The notes: generated from the letters alone by a model not told the origin. Counted from the first letter of the stretch, positions 44,959-55,150 are shown. The stretch is 64,000 bases of DNA from an uncultured Mobiluncus sp. (GCF_943914685.1 NZ_CALUCZ010000002.1:1-64000), one strand, 5' to 3'. Translations and numbers: made by a program.

Positions 44959-46839
44959 ATGAAATCTGGAATAAAAAGTATCATTGCACAAGCCGTCATT
45001 CTCGCGGTTCTTTGGGGGCTGGGGTACGCCCTCATCACAGTGGGGGTCATCGACTCTTACATCTTTAACACCATGGTCACCATCTGCGTGAACATTATCC
45101 TGGCGGTGTCGTTGAATCTGGTTACCGGCTTTACCGGGCAATTCTCTCTGGGCCACGCGGGATTCATGGCGGTCGGAGCCTACTCCACCGGCCTCATCGT
45201 TACCGCGATTCCTACCTACGGTGGTTTCTTCCTGGGACTGGGCATAGGCGGACTTTTCGCCGCCGGTATCGGTTTCCTCATCGGTTTGCCGACCCTGCGT
45301 CTGAAAGGAGACTACCTGGCTATCGCCACCCTGGGACTGGCCGAGATTATCCGCGTGCTGCTATTGAATCTGGAGTTTTCCGGAGGGGCTGCCGGGCTGT
45401 TCATCCAGCTGCAGTTCACGGACTGGAACATCCTGTTCATCCTCACGGCGGGCACCATCCTGCTGATTCGTAACTTCCTGAACTCCCGTCACGGGCACGC
45501 CTGCATCGCGGTCCGCGAGGACGAAATCGCCGCTGAATCCATTGGAGTTTACTCCACCCGAATTAAGACCCTGGCTTTCGTGGTCGGTTCTTTCTTTGGA
45601 GCCATCGGGGGCGGCCTGTACATCGGCAACTTCTTCTTTGTGAAACCGGACCTGTTCAACTTCATGATGTCCATCAACATCCTGGTGATTGTGGTTTTGG
45701 GCGGTTTGGGTTCACTGACCGGCTCGATTATCGCCGCCATCTTGCTGGCGGTAGTTTCGACCCTGCTCCAGCCCTTCCCCGAAATTCGAATGATTCTCTA
45801 CGCCTTGGTTTTGGTTATCCTCATGGTGTTCCGTCCCCAGGGTCTGTTGGGTACCAAGGAGCTGACCTTTAAGGTCTTTGGTCGGTTGTTGCGAAAGCCG
45901 ATTGGGGAGGACAAATCGGAAAGTAGCAGTGCGTTGCCAACTCCCCCAACCGCGGAGACACCCCCGGAGGCACTCCGCGCCGAGGCTAGTCCCGAAACCG
46001 GGAAAGAATCCGCAGCCACCGAGCCCCCGACAGAGGAGCAGCGCGCTCACGCCATCTTGGATGTGCGCCGCCTGACACGGCACTTCGGCGGGCTTGCCGC
46101 CCTCACGGACGTGGATATGTATCTGCAACCCGGTGAGCTCATCGGTCTGATTGGACCTAACGGAGCGGGGAAAACCACCGTTTTCAACCTGCTGACCGGG
46201 GTTTATCCCCCCTCATCGGGAACCATCGCTTTCCGCCCTGATCCGCAGGGCGGGGACGTCTCCATTGCCGGCAAGAAACCCTTTGTGATTTCTCGCTGCG
46301 GCATCGCCCGCACCTTCCAAAACATCCGTTTATTCAAGGACCTCACGGTGTTGGACAACGTGGTTTTTGCCATGGAACAGCGCGAAAAGTATTCCCTCCT
46401 GGCGTCCTTTTTCCATCTGCCGTCCTGGTCCCAGTCGCGTCAACGCGTCCACGAAGAATCTATGCAGTTGCTGCAGATGATGAACCTCGCTGAAAAAGCC
46501 GGTGAATCCGCTCGGAATCTGTCCTACGGCGAACAGCGTCACCTGGAGATTGCTCGTGCCCTGGCGACTAACCCGCAGCTCTTGCTGCTGGACGAGCCGG
46601 CGGCAGGAATGAACCCAGCCGAGACTGCCCAGCTCACGGAGTTGATTGCGATGCTGCGTCAGCGTTATCACCTCACTATCCTGCTCATTGAGCACGACAT
46701 GTCGCTGGTGATGACCATCTGCGAGCGCCTCTACGTGCTCGACCACGGCGTGGTTATCGCTTCCGGTACACCTCAGGAAGTCCGTAACAATCCGAAAGTT
46801 ATCGAAGCCTATCTGGGTCAGGAGGTGGAAAATGTTTGA
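44959..46839 (+). CDS. livMG: Fused LivM permease and LivG ATPase
   Basis: A 626-residue fusion. Residues 1 to about 310 are a LivM permease (NLVTGFTGQFSLGHAGFMAVGAYS, TLRLKGDYLAIATLGLAEI, GVYSTRIKTLAFVVGSFFGAIGGGLY). A Pro/Glu/Ala-rich linker spans about 315-355. The rest is a LivG ATPase: Walker A GPNGAGKTTVF, RCGIARTFQNIRLF, signature LSYGEQRHLEI, Walker B LLLDEPAAGMNPAE, and H-loop IEHDMSLVM. Most bacteria encode these separately, though fusions occur in some lineages. livF overlaps its end by 8 bases. Confidence 0.95.
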   Translation: MKSGIKSIIAQAVILAVLWGLGYALITVGVIDSYIFNTMVTICVNIILAVSLNLVTGFTGQFSLGHAGFMAVGAYSTGLIVTAIPTYGGFFLGLGIGGLFAAGIGFLIGLPTLRLKGDYLAIATLGLAEIIRVLLLNLEFSGGAAGLFIQLQFTDWNILFILTAGTILLIRNFLNSRHGHACIAVREDEIAAESIGVYSTRIKTLAFVVGSFFGAIGGGLYIGNFFFVKPDLFNFMMSINILVIVVLGGLGSLTGSIIAAILLAVVSTLLQPFPEIRMILYALVLVILMVFRPQGLLGTKELTFKVFGRLLRKPIGEDKSESSSALPTPPTAETPPEALRAEASPETGKESAATEPPTEEQRAHAILDVRRLTRHFGGLAALTDVDMYLQPGELIGLIGPNGAGKTTVFNLLTGVYPPSSGTIAFRPDPQGGDVSIAGKKPFVISRCGIARTFQNIRLFKDLTVLDNVVFAMEQREKYSLLASFFHLPSWSQSRQRVHEESMQLLQMMNLAEKAGESARNLSYGEQRHLEIARALATNPQLLLLDEPAAGMNPAETAQLTELIAMLRQRYHLTILLIEHDMSLVMTICERLYVLDHGVVIASGTPQEVRNNPKVIEAYLGQEVENV

Positions 46840-47536
46840 GATTAAAGACCTCAAGGTTTCATTCGGCGGCATCCAGGCTCTCAAGGGCATTTCCCTGCGC
46901 GTGGAAGAAGGTGAAATCGTGACCCTGATTGGCGCCAACGGAGCGGGCAAAACCACGACGTTGCGCACCGCCTCCGGCCTGGAACGCCCTTTGGAAGGCT
47001 CGATTTGGCTTGACGGCAAGGAGATTACCAAGTCCTCACCGCGTTCACGGGTACGCCACGGTTTGGTTCACGTCCCGGAGGGGCGTCGGGTGTTCCCCGG
47101 AATGACCGTGATGGAAAACCTCGATTTGGGCGCCTACATGCGCAAAGACCGTAGCGGTTGCGCCGCGGACCTGAAAATGGTGTTTGAACGGTTCCCAGTC
47201 TTGGCTGACCGGAAAAATCAGCTGGCGGGGACCTTGAGCGGCGGTGAACAGCAGATGTTGGCTATGGGCCGCGGGCTGATGGCCAAACCACGCGTCCTGC
47301 TGTTGGACGAACCTTCGATGGGCTTGGCCCCGCTGTTCGTCCAAGAAATCTTTGACATCATCGTCAAAATTCGAGAAATGGGAACTACGATTTTATTAGT
47401 AGAGCAAAACGCCAACATGGCTTTGCAGATTGCCTCACGCGCCTACGTGATGGAAACCGGCAAGATTGTGTTGCAAGGCGATGCCGCAGAGTTGCTGACT
47501 AGCGACGAAGTTAAGCATGCCTACCTGGGAGGATAA
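46832..47536 (+). CDS. livF: Branched-chain amino acid ABC ATPase
   Basis: A 234-residue ATPase. Walker A is GANGAGKTTTLRT, the segment HVPEGRRVFPGMTVMENL is typical of LivF, the signature is LSGGEQQML, Walker B is LLLDEPSMGLAP and the H-loop is VEQNANMAL. It forms the ATPase pair with the LivG half of the upstream fusion. It ends 2 bases before the CBS-ACT gene, which is therefore in the same operon. Confidence 0.96.
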   Translation: MFEIKDLKVSFGGIQALKGISLRVEEGEIVTLIGANGAGKTTTLRTASGLERPLEGSIWLDGKEITKSSPRSRVRHGLVHVPEGRRVFPGMTVMENLDLGAYMRKDRSGCAADLKMVFERFPVLADRKNQLAGTLSGGEQQMLAMGRGLMAKPRVLLLDEPSMGLAPLFVQEIFDIIVKIREMGTTILLVEQNANMALQIASRAYVMETGKIVLQGDAAELLTSDEVKHAYLGG

Positions 47537-47538
47537 CC

Positions 47539-48177
47539 ATGTTTGTAAAATGGAGAATGACAGCCAACCCTTTTACTATCGATTCGGGTGCCACCGTACC
47601 CGACGCTATCGAAATGATGCAGACTCACGGCATCACGAAGCTGCCAGTCTTGCGTGACGGCAAACTGTGCGGTGTAGTTTCTCAGTCGGACATCAACCGG
47701 GCTCTGCCCTCTGACGCAACTTCCCTGTCTTTTGGCGAAGTGGCCTACCTGTTGTCCAAACTGAAGATTTATAAAATTATGAAAAAGAATCCCCCCACCA
47801 TCTCGGCCGATGCCATGCTGGAGGAAGCCGCCATCGTCATGCGTGACTCGAAAGTCGAAATTCTGCCAGTCATGGATGAGGGCAAGGTTATCGGGGTCAT
47901 TACCGAGTCTGATGTCCTCGATGCGTTTATCGACATTAACGGGGCTCGCGAGCCCGGAACCCGCCTGGTTATTGAGGCTGACGACCAGCCCGGAGTGATG
48001 AGCCGCCTGGCGAGGGTCACCGGGGAGCTGGAGACCAACATCACCCATATTGCGGTGTACCGCACCGGTATGGAGAGTTCTTTCGTGCTTCTGGGCGTGA
48101 ACACCGTGAATACCACCGACCTGGAGGAGGCGTTCACTAAAGCCGGATTCCAGGTCCGTTACGTCCTCAGACGCTAA
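47539..48177 (+). CDS. CBS-pair and ACT domain protein (AcuB-like)
   Basis: A 212-residue cytosolic protein with two CBS domains (about 5-60 and 73-130) and a C-terminal ACT domain (about 140-210). CBS pairs bind adenosyl ligands and ACT domains often bind amino acids. At the end of a liv operon it could sense branched-chain amino acids or energy state and adjust uptake or metabolism; this is inferred. It begins MFVKWRMTANPFTIDSGATV. A strong terminator follows. Confidence 0.88.
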   Translation: MFVKWRMTANPFTIDSGATVPDAIEMMQTHGITKLPVLRDGKLCGVVSQSDINRALPSDATSLSFGEVAYLLSKLKIYKIMKKNPPTISADAMLEEAAIVMRDSKVEILPVMDEGKVIGVITESDVLDAFIDINGAREPGTRLVIEADDQPGVMSRLARVTGELETNITHIAVYRTGMESSFVLLGVNTVNTTDLEEAFTKAGFQVRYVLRR

Positions 48178-48202
48178 AGCGTCGTTCATCTCCAAAAAAT
48201 CT

Positions 48203-48243
48203 CCCTACCCCGTCATTGCCTTTCTTGGCGGGGTAGGGTCTTA
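48203..48243 (+). terminator. Terminator of the liv operon
   Basis: CCCTACCCCG (48203-48212) pairs with CGGGGTAGGG (48229-48238), followed by TCTTATT. It lies 26 bases past the CBS-ACT stop. It also faces the thrB stop at 48306 on the other strand and may serve both. Confidence 0.8.
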
Positions 48244-48305
48244 TTCACAAGTTTCGGGGGTGCCTGTATCCGAGGCTGGATTGACGATGTGGTGGTTCCC
48301 TGTGG

Positions 48306-49211
48306 TTACCTGACAATGATTCCCTGTGGCGCCACCTGCAATTCTCGCGGCTTCCAGCCCAGATGTTCGAGATCTTGGCGTGTGGCGGGGTCCAGATGGT
48401 CAAAAACTATCACGGTAGGCCCGGCGCCACTGATGGCGGCGGGAGCGCCAGCGGCTCGCAGCCGGTCTACTAATTCTAGGGACTGGGGCATGCCCTCACG
48501 GCGATACTCCTGATGCAGCCGATCCTCAGTAGCGAAATACAGCAGTTCGGGGTATTTCGCCAAGGCCAGAGGTAGCAGCGCGGCGCGTCCGGCATTAAAG
48601 GCCGCGTCCCGATGCGGAACTGACTCGGGCAGCAGCCCGCGCGCCTTGGAGGTGGCGAGTTCAAAGTCCGGAATCAGCACAGTCAGTCGCACTTGTGGGG
48701 AAACCTCAAAATGTTGCGCATAGGCTCGCGGCGTACTCCGGTCCGCGCTCGGTTCCATCCAGCCCACCACGGCTCCCCCGTACACGGCAGGGGCAGCGTT
48801 GTCAGGGTGACCTTCCATCTGTACCGCGAGTTGAAAAATTGCCTCGGTATCCAAGACTCCTGGCTCCAGCAAAGCCCCGGCAGCGGCCAACCCAGAAACA
48901 AGCGCCGCGGACGATGAACCCAGCCCGCGGCCGTGCGGAACCCGATTCACGCAATGCATCTCAATCCCAATCTGAGAGGCCCCCACAGATTCCAACCCGG
49001 CTCGCAGAGCCTGCACGACCATGTTGGTTTCATCCTCCGGTACTTTGCCAGCACCTTCGCCTTCCACAGTGACGTGAGTCGCTCCGGTGGTGGCCCGCAC
49101 CCTGACTTCATCGCGCAGTTCCAAGGCGAGGCCCAAGGCGTCGAATCCTGGCCCCAGATTGGCCGAAGAGGCCGGAACGCTGACCGTTACTTCGTCACGC
49201 ACAAAATTCAT
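48306..49211 (-). CDS. thrB: Homoserine kinase
   Basis: A 301-residue GHMP kinase that phosphorylates homoserine. The ATP loop is VPHGRGLGSSSAALVSGLAAA near residue 90, with SANLGPGFDALGLAL at the start and SGAGPTVIVFD at the C-terminal substrate site. It starts with MNFVRDEV after AAGGAATTGCC. It is the last of the hom-thrC-thrB series, 69 bases after thrC, and converges on the liv operon terminator. Confidence 0.96.
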   Translation of the reverse strand: MNFVRDEVTVSVPASSANLGPGFDALGLALELRDEVRVRATTGATHVTVEGEGAGKVPEDETNMVVQALRAGLESVGASQIGIEMHCVNRVPHGRGLGSSSAALVSGLAAAGALLEPGVLDTEAIFQLAVQMEGHPDNAAPAVYGGAVVGWMEPSADRSTPRAYAQHFEVSPQVRLTVLIPDFELATSKARGLLPESVPHRDAAFNAGRAALLPLALAKYPELLYFATEDRLHQEYRREGMPQSLELVDRLRAAGAPAAISGAGPTVIVFDHLDPATRQDLEHLGWKPRELQVAPQGIIVR

Positions 49212-49280
49212 GGCAATTCCTTAGGTTCGGTGGTTTTGCGCTTGGTCTGGGCACAGCACCGGACCGATGGGACGCTACTG

Positions 49281-50420
49281 TTACAGGCCAAGTTCCCGTA
49301 CTGCGGCCTGCAGGCTGGGTTCGATTACGGGTGGGGTCACGTTGCCTTTCGCTTCCATTGCGGTGGCGGTGTCTTTCAAGCCGTTGCCGGTCAAGGTGCA
49401 GGCAATTCGCACTCCTCCGGGTACTTTGCCCTGCTCGGCCAACGCCAACAGACCCGCTATCGGAGCCGCGCTGGCCGGTTCGCAAAACACTCCAACTTCC
49501 GCGGCGATAATGGACTGGGCCTGCATAATGGCTGCGTCGCTGACCGCGGTAATCAACCCGCCGGAGTCGTCACGAGCGGCGGTGGCGTAGTCCCAAGACG
49601 CAGGGTTACCAATCCGGATTGCGGTGGCGATGGTTTCCGGGTTCTCGATGGGGTGCCCCGCCACGAAAGGTGCGGCTCCGGTGGCTTGAATCCCCCACAT
49701 TCGAGGCAACTTGGTGGTTTGCGGCTTCAGTTTCAGGGCCGAGTCCTCGATTGAGGAGGCAACTTTCCGACCAAAGTACTCGTTATATCCCATCCAATAG
49801 GCACTGATGTTACCGGCGTTGCCCACCGGCAGGCAATGAATGTCGGGTGCATCCCCCAGGGCGTCACAGATTTCAAAAGCGGCGGTCTTTTGTCCCTGCA
49901 GGCGGTAGGGGTTAATCGAGTTGACTAAATCCACCGGGTACTTTTCGGTCAGTTCCCGGGTGATTCGCAAGCAGTCGTCAAAGTTTCCGTCCACGGCGAT
50001 GAGCTTCGCTCCGTGCATCACAGCCTGAGCCAGCTTGCCCAGAGCAATCTTTCCGGCAGGCAAAATGACCGCGCATCCCACCCCTGCCGCGACCGAATAA
50101 GCCGCCGCGGAAGCGGAGGTGTTGCCGGTGGAAGCGCAGGCAACCATCTGAGTGCCCGCCGCCTTCACTTTCGTCATGGCCATAGTCATGCCCCGGTCTT
50201 TGAATGAACCGGTGGGGTTAGCACCCTCAAACTTCACATAGACTTCGGTTCCGGTGGTGTCTACGCCAGCTTTTTCACTCAAGGCGCCGATACGCTGTTC
50301 CACGCGGCGGGCCCGAATCAAGGGGGTATTACCCTCAAACAGGGTCACAACGGGGTCGCTGGGTTCCAAGGGAAGTCGATTCCGGTATTCTTCCAGCAGA
50401 CCGCTCCACATCTGTGCCAT
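49281..50420 (-). CDS. thrC: Threonine synthase
   Basis: A 379-residue PLP enzyme that turns O-phosphohomoserine into threonine. The PLP lysine is in [15 protein letters not shown] near residue 65, with [15 protein letters not shown] and the Gly-rich phosphate site [20 protein letters not shown] chose ATG 50420 because AAGGAG precedes it; a 20-residue upstream extension to 50480 lacks a site. It lies between hom and thrB, 85 bases from hom. Confidence 0.95.
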   Translation of the reverse strand: MAQMWSGLLEEYRNRLPLEPSDPVVTLFEGNTPLIRARRVEQRIGALSEKAGVDTTGTEVYVKFEGANPTGSFKDRGMTMAMTKVKAAGTQMVACASTGNTSASAAAYSVAAGVGCAVILPAGKIALGKLAQAVMHGAKLIAVDGNFDDCLRITRELTEKYPVDLVNSINPYRLQGQKTAAFEICDALGDAPDIHCLPVGNAGNISAYWMGYNEYFGRKVASSIEDSALKLKPQTTKLPRMWGIQATGAAPFVAGHPIENPETIATAIRIGNPASWDYATAARDDSGGLITAVSDAAIMQAQSIIAAEVGVFCEPASAAPIAGLLALAEQGKVPGGVRIACTLTGNGLKDTATAMEAKGNVTPPVIEPSLQAAVRELGL

Positions 50421-50505
50421 GTTTTGGTTGCTCCTTATTCGCGGTTTCGATAACCTCAACAGTTTTTCGCCCTCGGCCATACCTTAGTCACGAAAACTGA
50501 GGCTC

Positions 50506-51810
50506 TCATTGGTCTTCCTCAATGGACATCTCTGAGGCGATTTTATGCACTAATGGTGATTTCGCCAAAGCGGCAGTAATTCCATCATGCTTAGAATTCT
50601 GTGCCAGATGGGTCGAAATGACCAACGTCGCTTCATCGGGCACGGTCTCGGTCGGCGGCTGGGTCAAAGACGCTATAGAGACTTCCCCGGCGGCATAGAT
50701 TTTGGCGATTTCCGCCAGCATCCCAATCCGGTCGGCTACCTGCAAACGTATCTGACGGCAGGTTTCCACCCGTCCCGGTTCGCAAATCGGCAGGTCTGCA
50801 TACACACTCTCGCGAGGGGCGTGTCCTCCGGAAACCAGGTGGTTAGCACCTGCCACAACGTCGGAAAGTACCGCGGAGGCGGTAGGGGCCCCGCCCGCAC
50901 CCGCCCCATAAAACATGAGCCGACCGGCAAACTCGGTTTCCAGGACGATGGCGTTGTAGGGTCCGGTAATGCCCGCCAGCGGGTGGCTCTTTGGCACTAG
51001 GGTCGGTTCCACGCCGAGGGCAATCTGTTCCTGTCCGTCAACGGTGACCCTTTGGGCGCGAGCTAACAGTTTCACCGCGTACCCGGACTCTGTAGCCTGT
51101 CGAATGTCTGAGGCGCTGACCTCGGTAATCCCTTTCACGGGGACATCCTCCAGGTTCACCCGGGTATGGAAAGCCAGGGAGGCTAGGATGGCGCACTTGG
51201 CTGCCGCATCGTGACCGCCTACGTCAGCCGTGGGATCCGCCTCGGCAAAGCCAAGCTCTTGGGCCTGGTGCAGAGCCCGTTCATAGGACCAACCCTGGGT
51301 GGTCATCTGATCGAGAATGTAGTTGGTGGTGCCGTTGACGATACCCAGAACTTTGTTGATTCGGTCTCCGGTCAAGGATTCCCGCAGTCCATAAACCACG
51401 GGAACAGCCCCGGCCACCGCGGCTTCAAAATACAAATTCGCATCTGTGCGGGCGGCGGCCTCATAGAGCTCCGGGCCGTATTGTGCGAGGACCGCTTTGT
51501 TGCCGGTCACCACCGTTTTGCCTGCTTCCAAGGCTTTCAACATGGCACTGCGAGCCGGTTCCAGGCCTCCCATGAGCTCGATGACCAGGTCGGCGGAGTC
51601 AATCACCGCATCAATATCGGTGGTCAACAGATTTCGGTCCAGGCCTTCCCGAGCCTTGCTGGTGTCGCGGACCGCAACGCCGCTAAGCACCAGGTTTGCT
51701 CCCGCCCGTGCCGCGAGTTCCTGCTGTTGGTCATGCAAAATGCGCGCGACTTGCAGTCCTACCGTGCCAGCACCGAGCAGTCCAATTTTTACGTCTTGTT
51801 TTTGCGCCAT
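50506..51810 (-). CDS. hom: Homoserine dehydrogenase
   Basis: A 434-residue enzyme that reduces aspartate semialdehyde. The NAD(P) site is IGLLGAGTVGLQVARIL near residue 8, the catalytic core has KTVVTGNKAVLAQYG, and GTTNYILDQMTTQGWSYERAL is the family signature. The C-terminal ACT domain (about 350-434, GMLAEIAKIYAAGEVSIASL) is where threonine inhibits in related enzymes. It is 24 bases after lysA in the argS-lysA-hom-thrC-thrB order. Confidence 0.96.
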   Translation of the reverse strand: MAQKQDVKIGLLGAGTVGLQVARILHDQQQELAARAGANLVLSGVAVRDTSKAREGLDRNLLTTDIDAVIDSADLVIELMGGLEPARSAMLKALEAGKTVVTGNKAVLAQYGPELYEAAARTDANLYFEAAVAGAVPVVYGLRESLTGDRINKVLGIVNGTTNYILDQMTTQGWSYERALHQAQELGFAEADPTADVGGHDAAAKCAILASLAFHTRVNLEDVPVKGITEVSASDIRQATESGYAVKLLARAQRVTVDGQEQIALGVEPTLVPKSHPLAGITGPYNAIVLETEFAGRLMFYGAGAGGAPTASAVLSDVVAGANHLVSGGHAPRESVYADLPICEPGRVETCRQIRLQVADRIGMLAEIAKIYAAGEVSIASLTQPPTETVPDEATLVISTHLAQNSKHDGITAALAKSPLVHKIASEMSIEEDQ

Positions 51811-51834
51811 CTCTGTTTCCCTTTCGGTGTCCCT

Positions 51835-53421
51835 CTATACGTTCACTGTATCAGCAGGGCGGGTGTCTAAAAATTCGCGGTACTGCGGGTCGAAATGAGC
51901 CAGCATCGCATCCACAGTTTCCGGCTCCAAAAGCCACTTTGTAATGACCGTTCCACTGTTGTCTTGATCTACCCCCAGCACTCCCGGGCGCGTAAACCAG
52001 TTATAGTTCGAGCTCATGGCCCACCCATAGGCTCCTGTAGCAGGTACCGCCAGCAGGTCTCCCTCGGTCAAGTCTGCGGGCAGGGCCACGTCTTTAACCA
52101 CAACGTCACCCGATTCACAGTGAGAACCCACCACACGGCAGGGCGTCAGCGGGGCCATCGAACGGCGGTTGGCCAAAGCAATCGTATAGTTGGCATCGTA
52201 CAGCGCGGGACGAATGTTGTCGCTCATTCCACCGTCTATCGACACGTACCGACGATAGCTGAGGCTGCCGTCTCGATGCTGACCCACCGGCTGATCCTTG
52301 ATATTGACCACTCGGTACAAAGTAATGGTGCTGGGACCAGCAATAGCTCGTCCCGGTTCTACGGAAACCCGCGGGAAGGGTTGTTCTAACTCATCACAGG
52401 CATTTTGTATCACTTGGTACAGTCCAGCGGCGAAGTCGGCGGCGCCTGGCGCGGGGGCATCGGCAGGGGTATAGGCGATGCCGTAACCGCCCCCCAGGTC
52501 GATTTCCGGAATGAGATAACCGGTCGTTTGTTTCACCAGGCCCCGAAACTCCAGAATTTTCCGAGCCGCGGCACAAAAACCGTCAAGATTCACTATCTGA
52601 GAACCAATGTGAGAATGCAGACCACTCAGCTCCAAGCGTTCATCGGCCAAAATGGACTGCACCACGCGCCAGGCGGGGGAATCAAAATCCGGGGCTGCGC
52701 CGCGGGGAGAATCGGAGTCATCGATAGATTCAAAACCGTGAGCCCCAGGAGTGAGGGACAACCCGAACTTTTGGTCTTCGTGGGCGGTAGCAATAAATTC
52801 GTGACCGCCGGCGTGAACTCCCGTGGTGACACGCACCATCAGCGGCACCCGGCTTTGCGGCTCCAATTCATCTAAGACGCGCTGAATACGCCGGACTTCC
52901 GCGGGGGAATCAACGATAATCCTCCCCAGGTGAGCCTCAATTGCTTGTCGCAGCAGTTCGGGGGATTTCCCGTTCCCATGCAAGCCAATCAAACTCGGTG
53001 GACAGCCCGAAGCTAGCGCCAAAGCCATCTCCCCAGCAGAAGCCGTATCTAACCCGAGTCCTGCCCCAGCCGCCAGCCGGGCTATTTCCACGCACAAGAA
53101 GGCTTTTCCGGCATAGTGTACCTGCACCTCATGCTCGCCAAACGCTGCGGCAAAGGCCTCGCGAAAAGCCTTGAGACGGTCTTGAAAATCCGCCATGTCC
53201 AGCACAAAAATCGGGGTTTGTCCGCCCCGACCGTCCACCTGCGGAGCCTGGCTCAAAAGCTCGCTCAGGCTTCGTCCATGCAGAGTCAGTTCTCCCTGTG
53301 AATCGCGCTGAAGCCCACTGGGCCACAAGTCCGCGCGAACCTGCGGGTCCGGGGCAACCCAAGTTCTTAAGCCAGAATCCCCCGGGTGTAAACGTGCTGG
53401 GTCATCAGCCGCCAAATCCAC
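51835..53421 (-). CDS. lysA: Diaminopimelate decarboxylase
   Basis: A 528-residue PLP enzyme that makes lysine from meso-diaminopimelate. The PLP lysine is in VHYAGKAFLCVEIARL near residue 101, with HGNGKSPELLRQAI, SGLHSHIGSQI, GGGYGIAYTPADAP, EPGRAIAGPSTITLYRV and the substrate site CRVVGSHCESGDVV. It is about 70-100 residues longer than E. coli LysA, mostly through an N-terminal segment of about 60 residues. The start is GTG 53421 after GGAAGGAAC. It follows argS by 49 bases. Confidence 0.95.
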   Translation of the reverse strand: MDLAADDPARLHPGDSGLRTWVAPDPQVRADLWPSGLQRDSQGELTLHGRSLSELLSQAPQVDGRGGQTPIFVLDMADFQDRLKAFREAFAAAFGEHEVQVHYAGKAFLCVEIARLAAGAGLGLDTASAGEMALALASGCPPSLIGLHGNGKSPELLRQAIEAHLGRIIVDSPAEVRRIQRVLDELEPQSRVPLMVRVTTGVHAGGHEFIATAHEDQKFGLSLTPGAHGFESIDDSDSPRGAAPDFDSPAWRVVQSILADERLELSGLHSHIGSQIVNLDGFCAAARKILEFRGLVKQTTGYLIPEIDLGGGYGIAYTPADAPAPGAADFAAGLYQVIQNACDELEQPFPRVSVEPGRAIAGPSTITLYRVVNIKDQPVGQHRDGSLSYRRYVSIDGGMSDNIRPALYDANYTIALANRRSMAPLTPCRVVGSHCESGDVVVKDVALPADLTEGDLLAVPATGAYGWAMSSNYNWFTRPGVLGVDQDNSGTVITKWLLEPETVDAMLAHFDPQYREFLDTRPADTVNV

Positions 53422-53470
53422 CGCCCGTTCCTTCCTTACGTGGCGCGGCTTCCTCGAAAAACGGCGCCGC

Positions 53471-55150
53471 TCACATCCGCTCGGGTGCGGTCACACCCAA
53501 CAGGTCCAAGCCGTTGCGCAGGACCTGACCAACAGCGTTGTTCAGCGCCAGCAGCGCCGCATGCTCAGCCGTTACCGGTTCATCACCCGCGGGGGTGACG
53601 CGGCGCTTGCCGTACCAGGTGTGGTAAGCCCCCGCCAAGTTCTCCAAGTAACGAGGCACCAGGTGCGTGGCGTTTTCAGCCGCGCCTGTCGCCACTACGG
53701 ACGGGAACTGCGCCAGAACACCGATAAGGGCCGCATCTGCCGGATCGCTGAGTTCTTTCGGATCGAAACCATCCGCGCAAGAAACCCCATGTTCAGCAGC
53801 GTTCTTGGCTACGTTTGAGGTGCGGGCATGCGCATATTGAACATAGTAAACGGGATTTTCGTTGGTATGCGAAGCCAGCACATCAAGGTCAATCGCCAAC
53901 TGGGTATCCATCGAAGAACGCACCAGGGCATAACGGGCCGCATCGACGCCTACAGCTTCGACGAAGTCCTCCAGCGTAACGATGTCTCCGGCACGCTTGC
54001 TCATACGTACCGGTTCACCGTTCTTAAACAGGTTCACCAGCTGCCCGATGATAATCTGCATATTCTCGCCCGGCTTATCGCCATAAGCGGCGCACATTGC
54101 CATCATGCGCCCAACGTAACCGTGGTGGTCAGCCCCGAATAGGAACACGGTGCGATCCGCCCCGCGCCGGCGCTTGTCCTGATAGTAGGCCACGTCAGAA
54201 GCGAAGTAGGAGGCGTTGCCATCGGACTTGATAACCACACGGTCCTTGTCGTCTCCATGCTTGGTTGTCAGCAGCCAGGTAGCGCCGTCCTTTTCGGCCA
54301 CCTCGCCACGCTCACGCAAGTAATCCAGCGCCTTGGCGACTGCCCCGGTTTCATAGAGGGAATTTTCGTGGAAGAACACATCGAATTCGGTACGGAAACC
54401 GCGCAGTGATTCTTTAATTTCATCGAACATCATTTCGACGCCGTGAGAGCGGAAGTATTCTTGGGCGGCTGCATCGTCCAGAGTTACCGGGTCAGGGTCG
54501 CCCGCAGCTTTCGCTTCGGCTTGAACCTTGGACGCGATATCAGCAATGTACTGCCCGCCGTAACCGTCTTCGGGGGTTTCCTGGCCACGAGCCGCTGCCA
54601 GCAAAGAAACCGCAAAGCGGTCAATCTGGGTGCCATGATCGTTAAAGTAGTACTCGCGTGTGACCTTCGCGCCGCTGAACTTGTACAGACGCGCCAGGGA
54701 GTCCCCCACTGCTGCCCAGCGCGCACCGCCGATGTGCAGCGGTCCGGTCGGGTTAGCGGAAACATACTCCAGGTTGATATGGATTCCTTTGAGGTTTTCA
54801 CCATGACCATAGTCGTTGCCGGAGGACAGAATCTCAGCCACCAAAGCACCGGCGGCTCCGGCCTCAAGCCGGATGTTGATGAACCCCGGACCGGCGACTT
54901 CCGCAGAAGACACACCGTCAATTTTGGCGATGGCAGAAGCAAAGATTCCCGCCAGTTCTCGAGGGTTGCGGCCCACAGACTTGCCCAACTGCAAGGCGAT
55001 ATTCGTCGCCCAATCTCCGTGGTCGCGATTCTTGGGACGCTCCACGCGCATTTTTTCGGCCAAGACGCCGTCTGCTATATCGATATTGTTTTCCGCCGCT
55101 GCGGTGCCAAGCTGCGCAATCATGCGCTGAGTTAATTCTTCAGGAGTCAC
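53471..55150 (-). CDS. argS: Arginyl-tRNA synthetase
   Basis: A 559-residue class I synthetase. The HIGH site appears as PTGPLHIGGARWAAVGDSLAR near residue 113, the KMSKS-like loop as GEPVRMSKRAGDIVTLEDF near 382, and the C-terminal DALR anticodon domain begins at YVQYAHARTSNVAKNA. The N-terminal Add-1 domain is present. A tRNA-Arg(CCG) gene lies 110 bases upstream on the same strand. The start is GTG 55150 with a poor ribosome site, so the mRNA may have little or no leader. Confidence 0.96.
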   Translation of the reverse strand: MTPEELTQRMIAQLGTAAAENNIDIADGVLAEKMRVERPKNRDHGDWATNIALQLGKSVGRNPRELAGIFASAIAKIDGVSSAEVAGPGFINIRLEAGAAGALVAEILSSGNDYGHGENLKGIHINLEYVSANPTGPLHIGGARWAAVGDSLARLYKFSGAKVTREYYFNDHGTQIDRFAVSLLAAARGQETPEDGYGGQYIADIASKVQAEAKAAGDPDPVTLDDAAAQEYFRSHGVEMMFDEIKESLRGFRTEFDVFFHENSLYETGAVAKALDYLRERGEVAEKDGATWLLTTKHGDDKDRVVIKSDGNASYFASDVAYYQDKRRRGADRTVFLFGADHHGYVGRMMAMCAAYGDKPGENMQIIIGQLVNLFKNGEPVRMSKRAGDIVTLEDFVEAVGVDAARYALVRSSMDTQLAIDLDVLASHTNENPVYYVQYAHARTSNVAKNAAEHGVSCADGFDPKELSDPADAALIGVLAQFPSVVATGAAENATHLVPRYLENLAGAYHTWYGKRRVTPAGDEPVTAEHAALLALNNAVGQVLRNGLDLLGVTAPERM

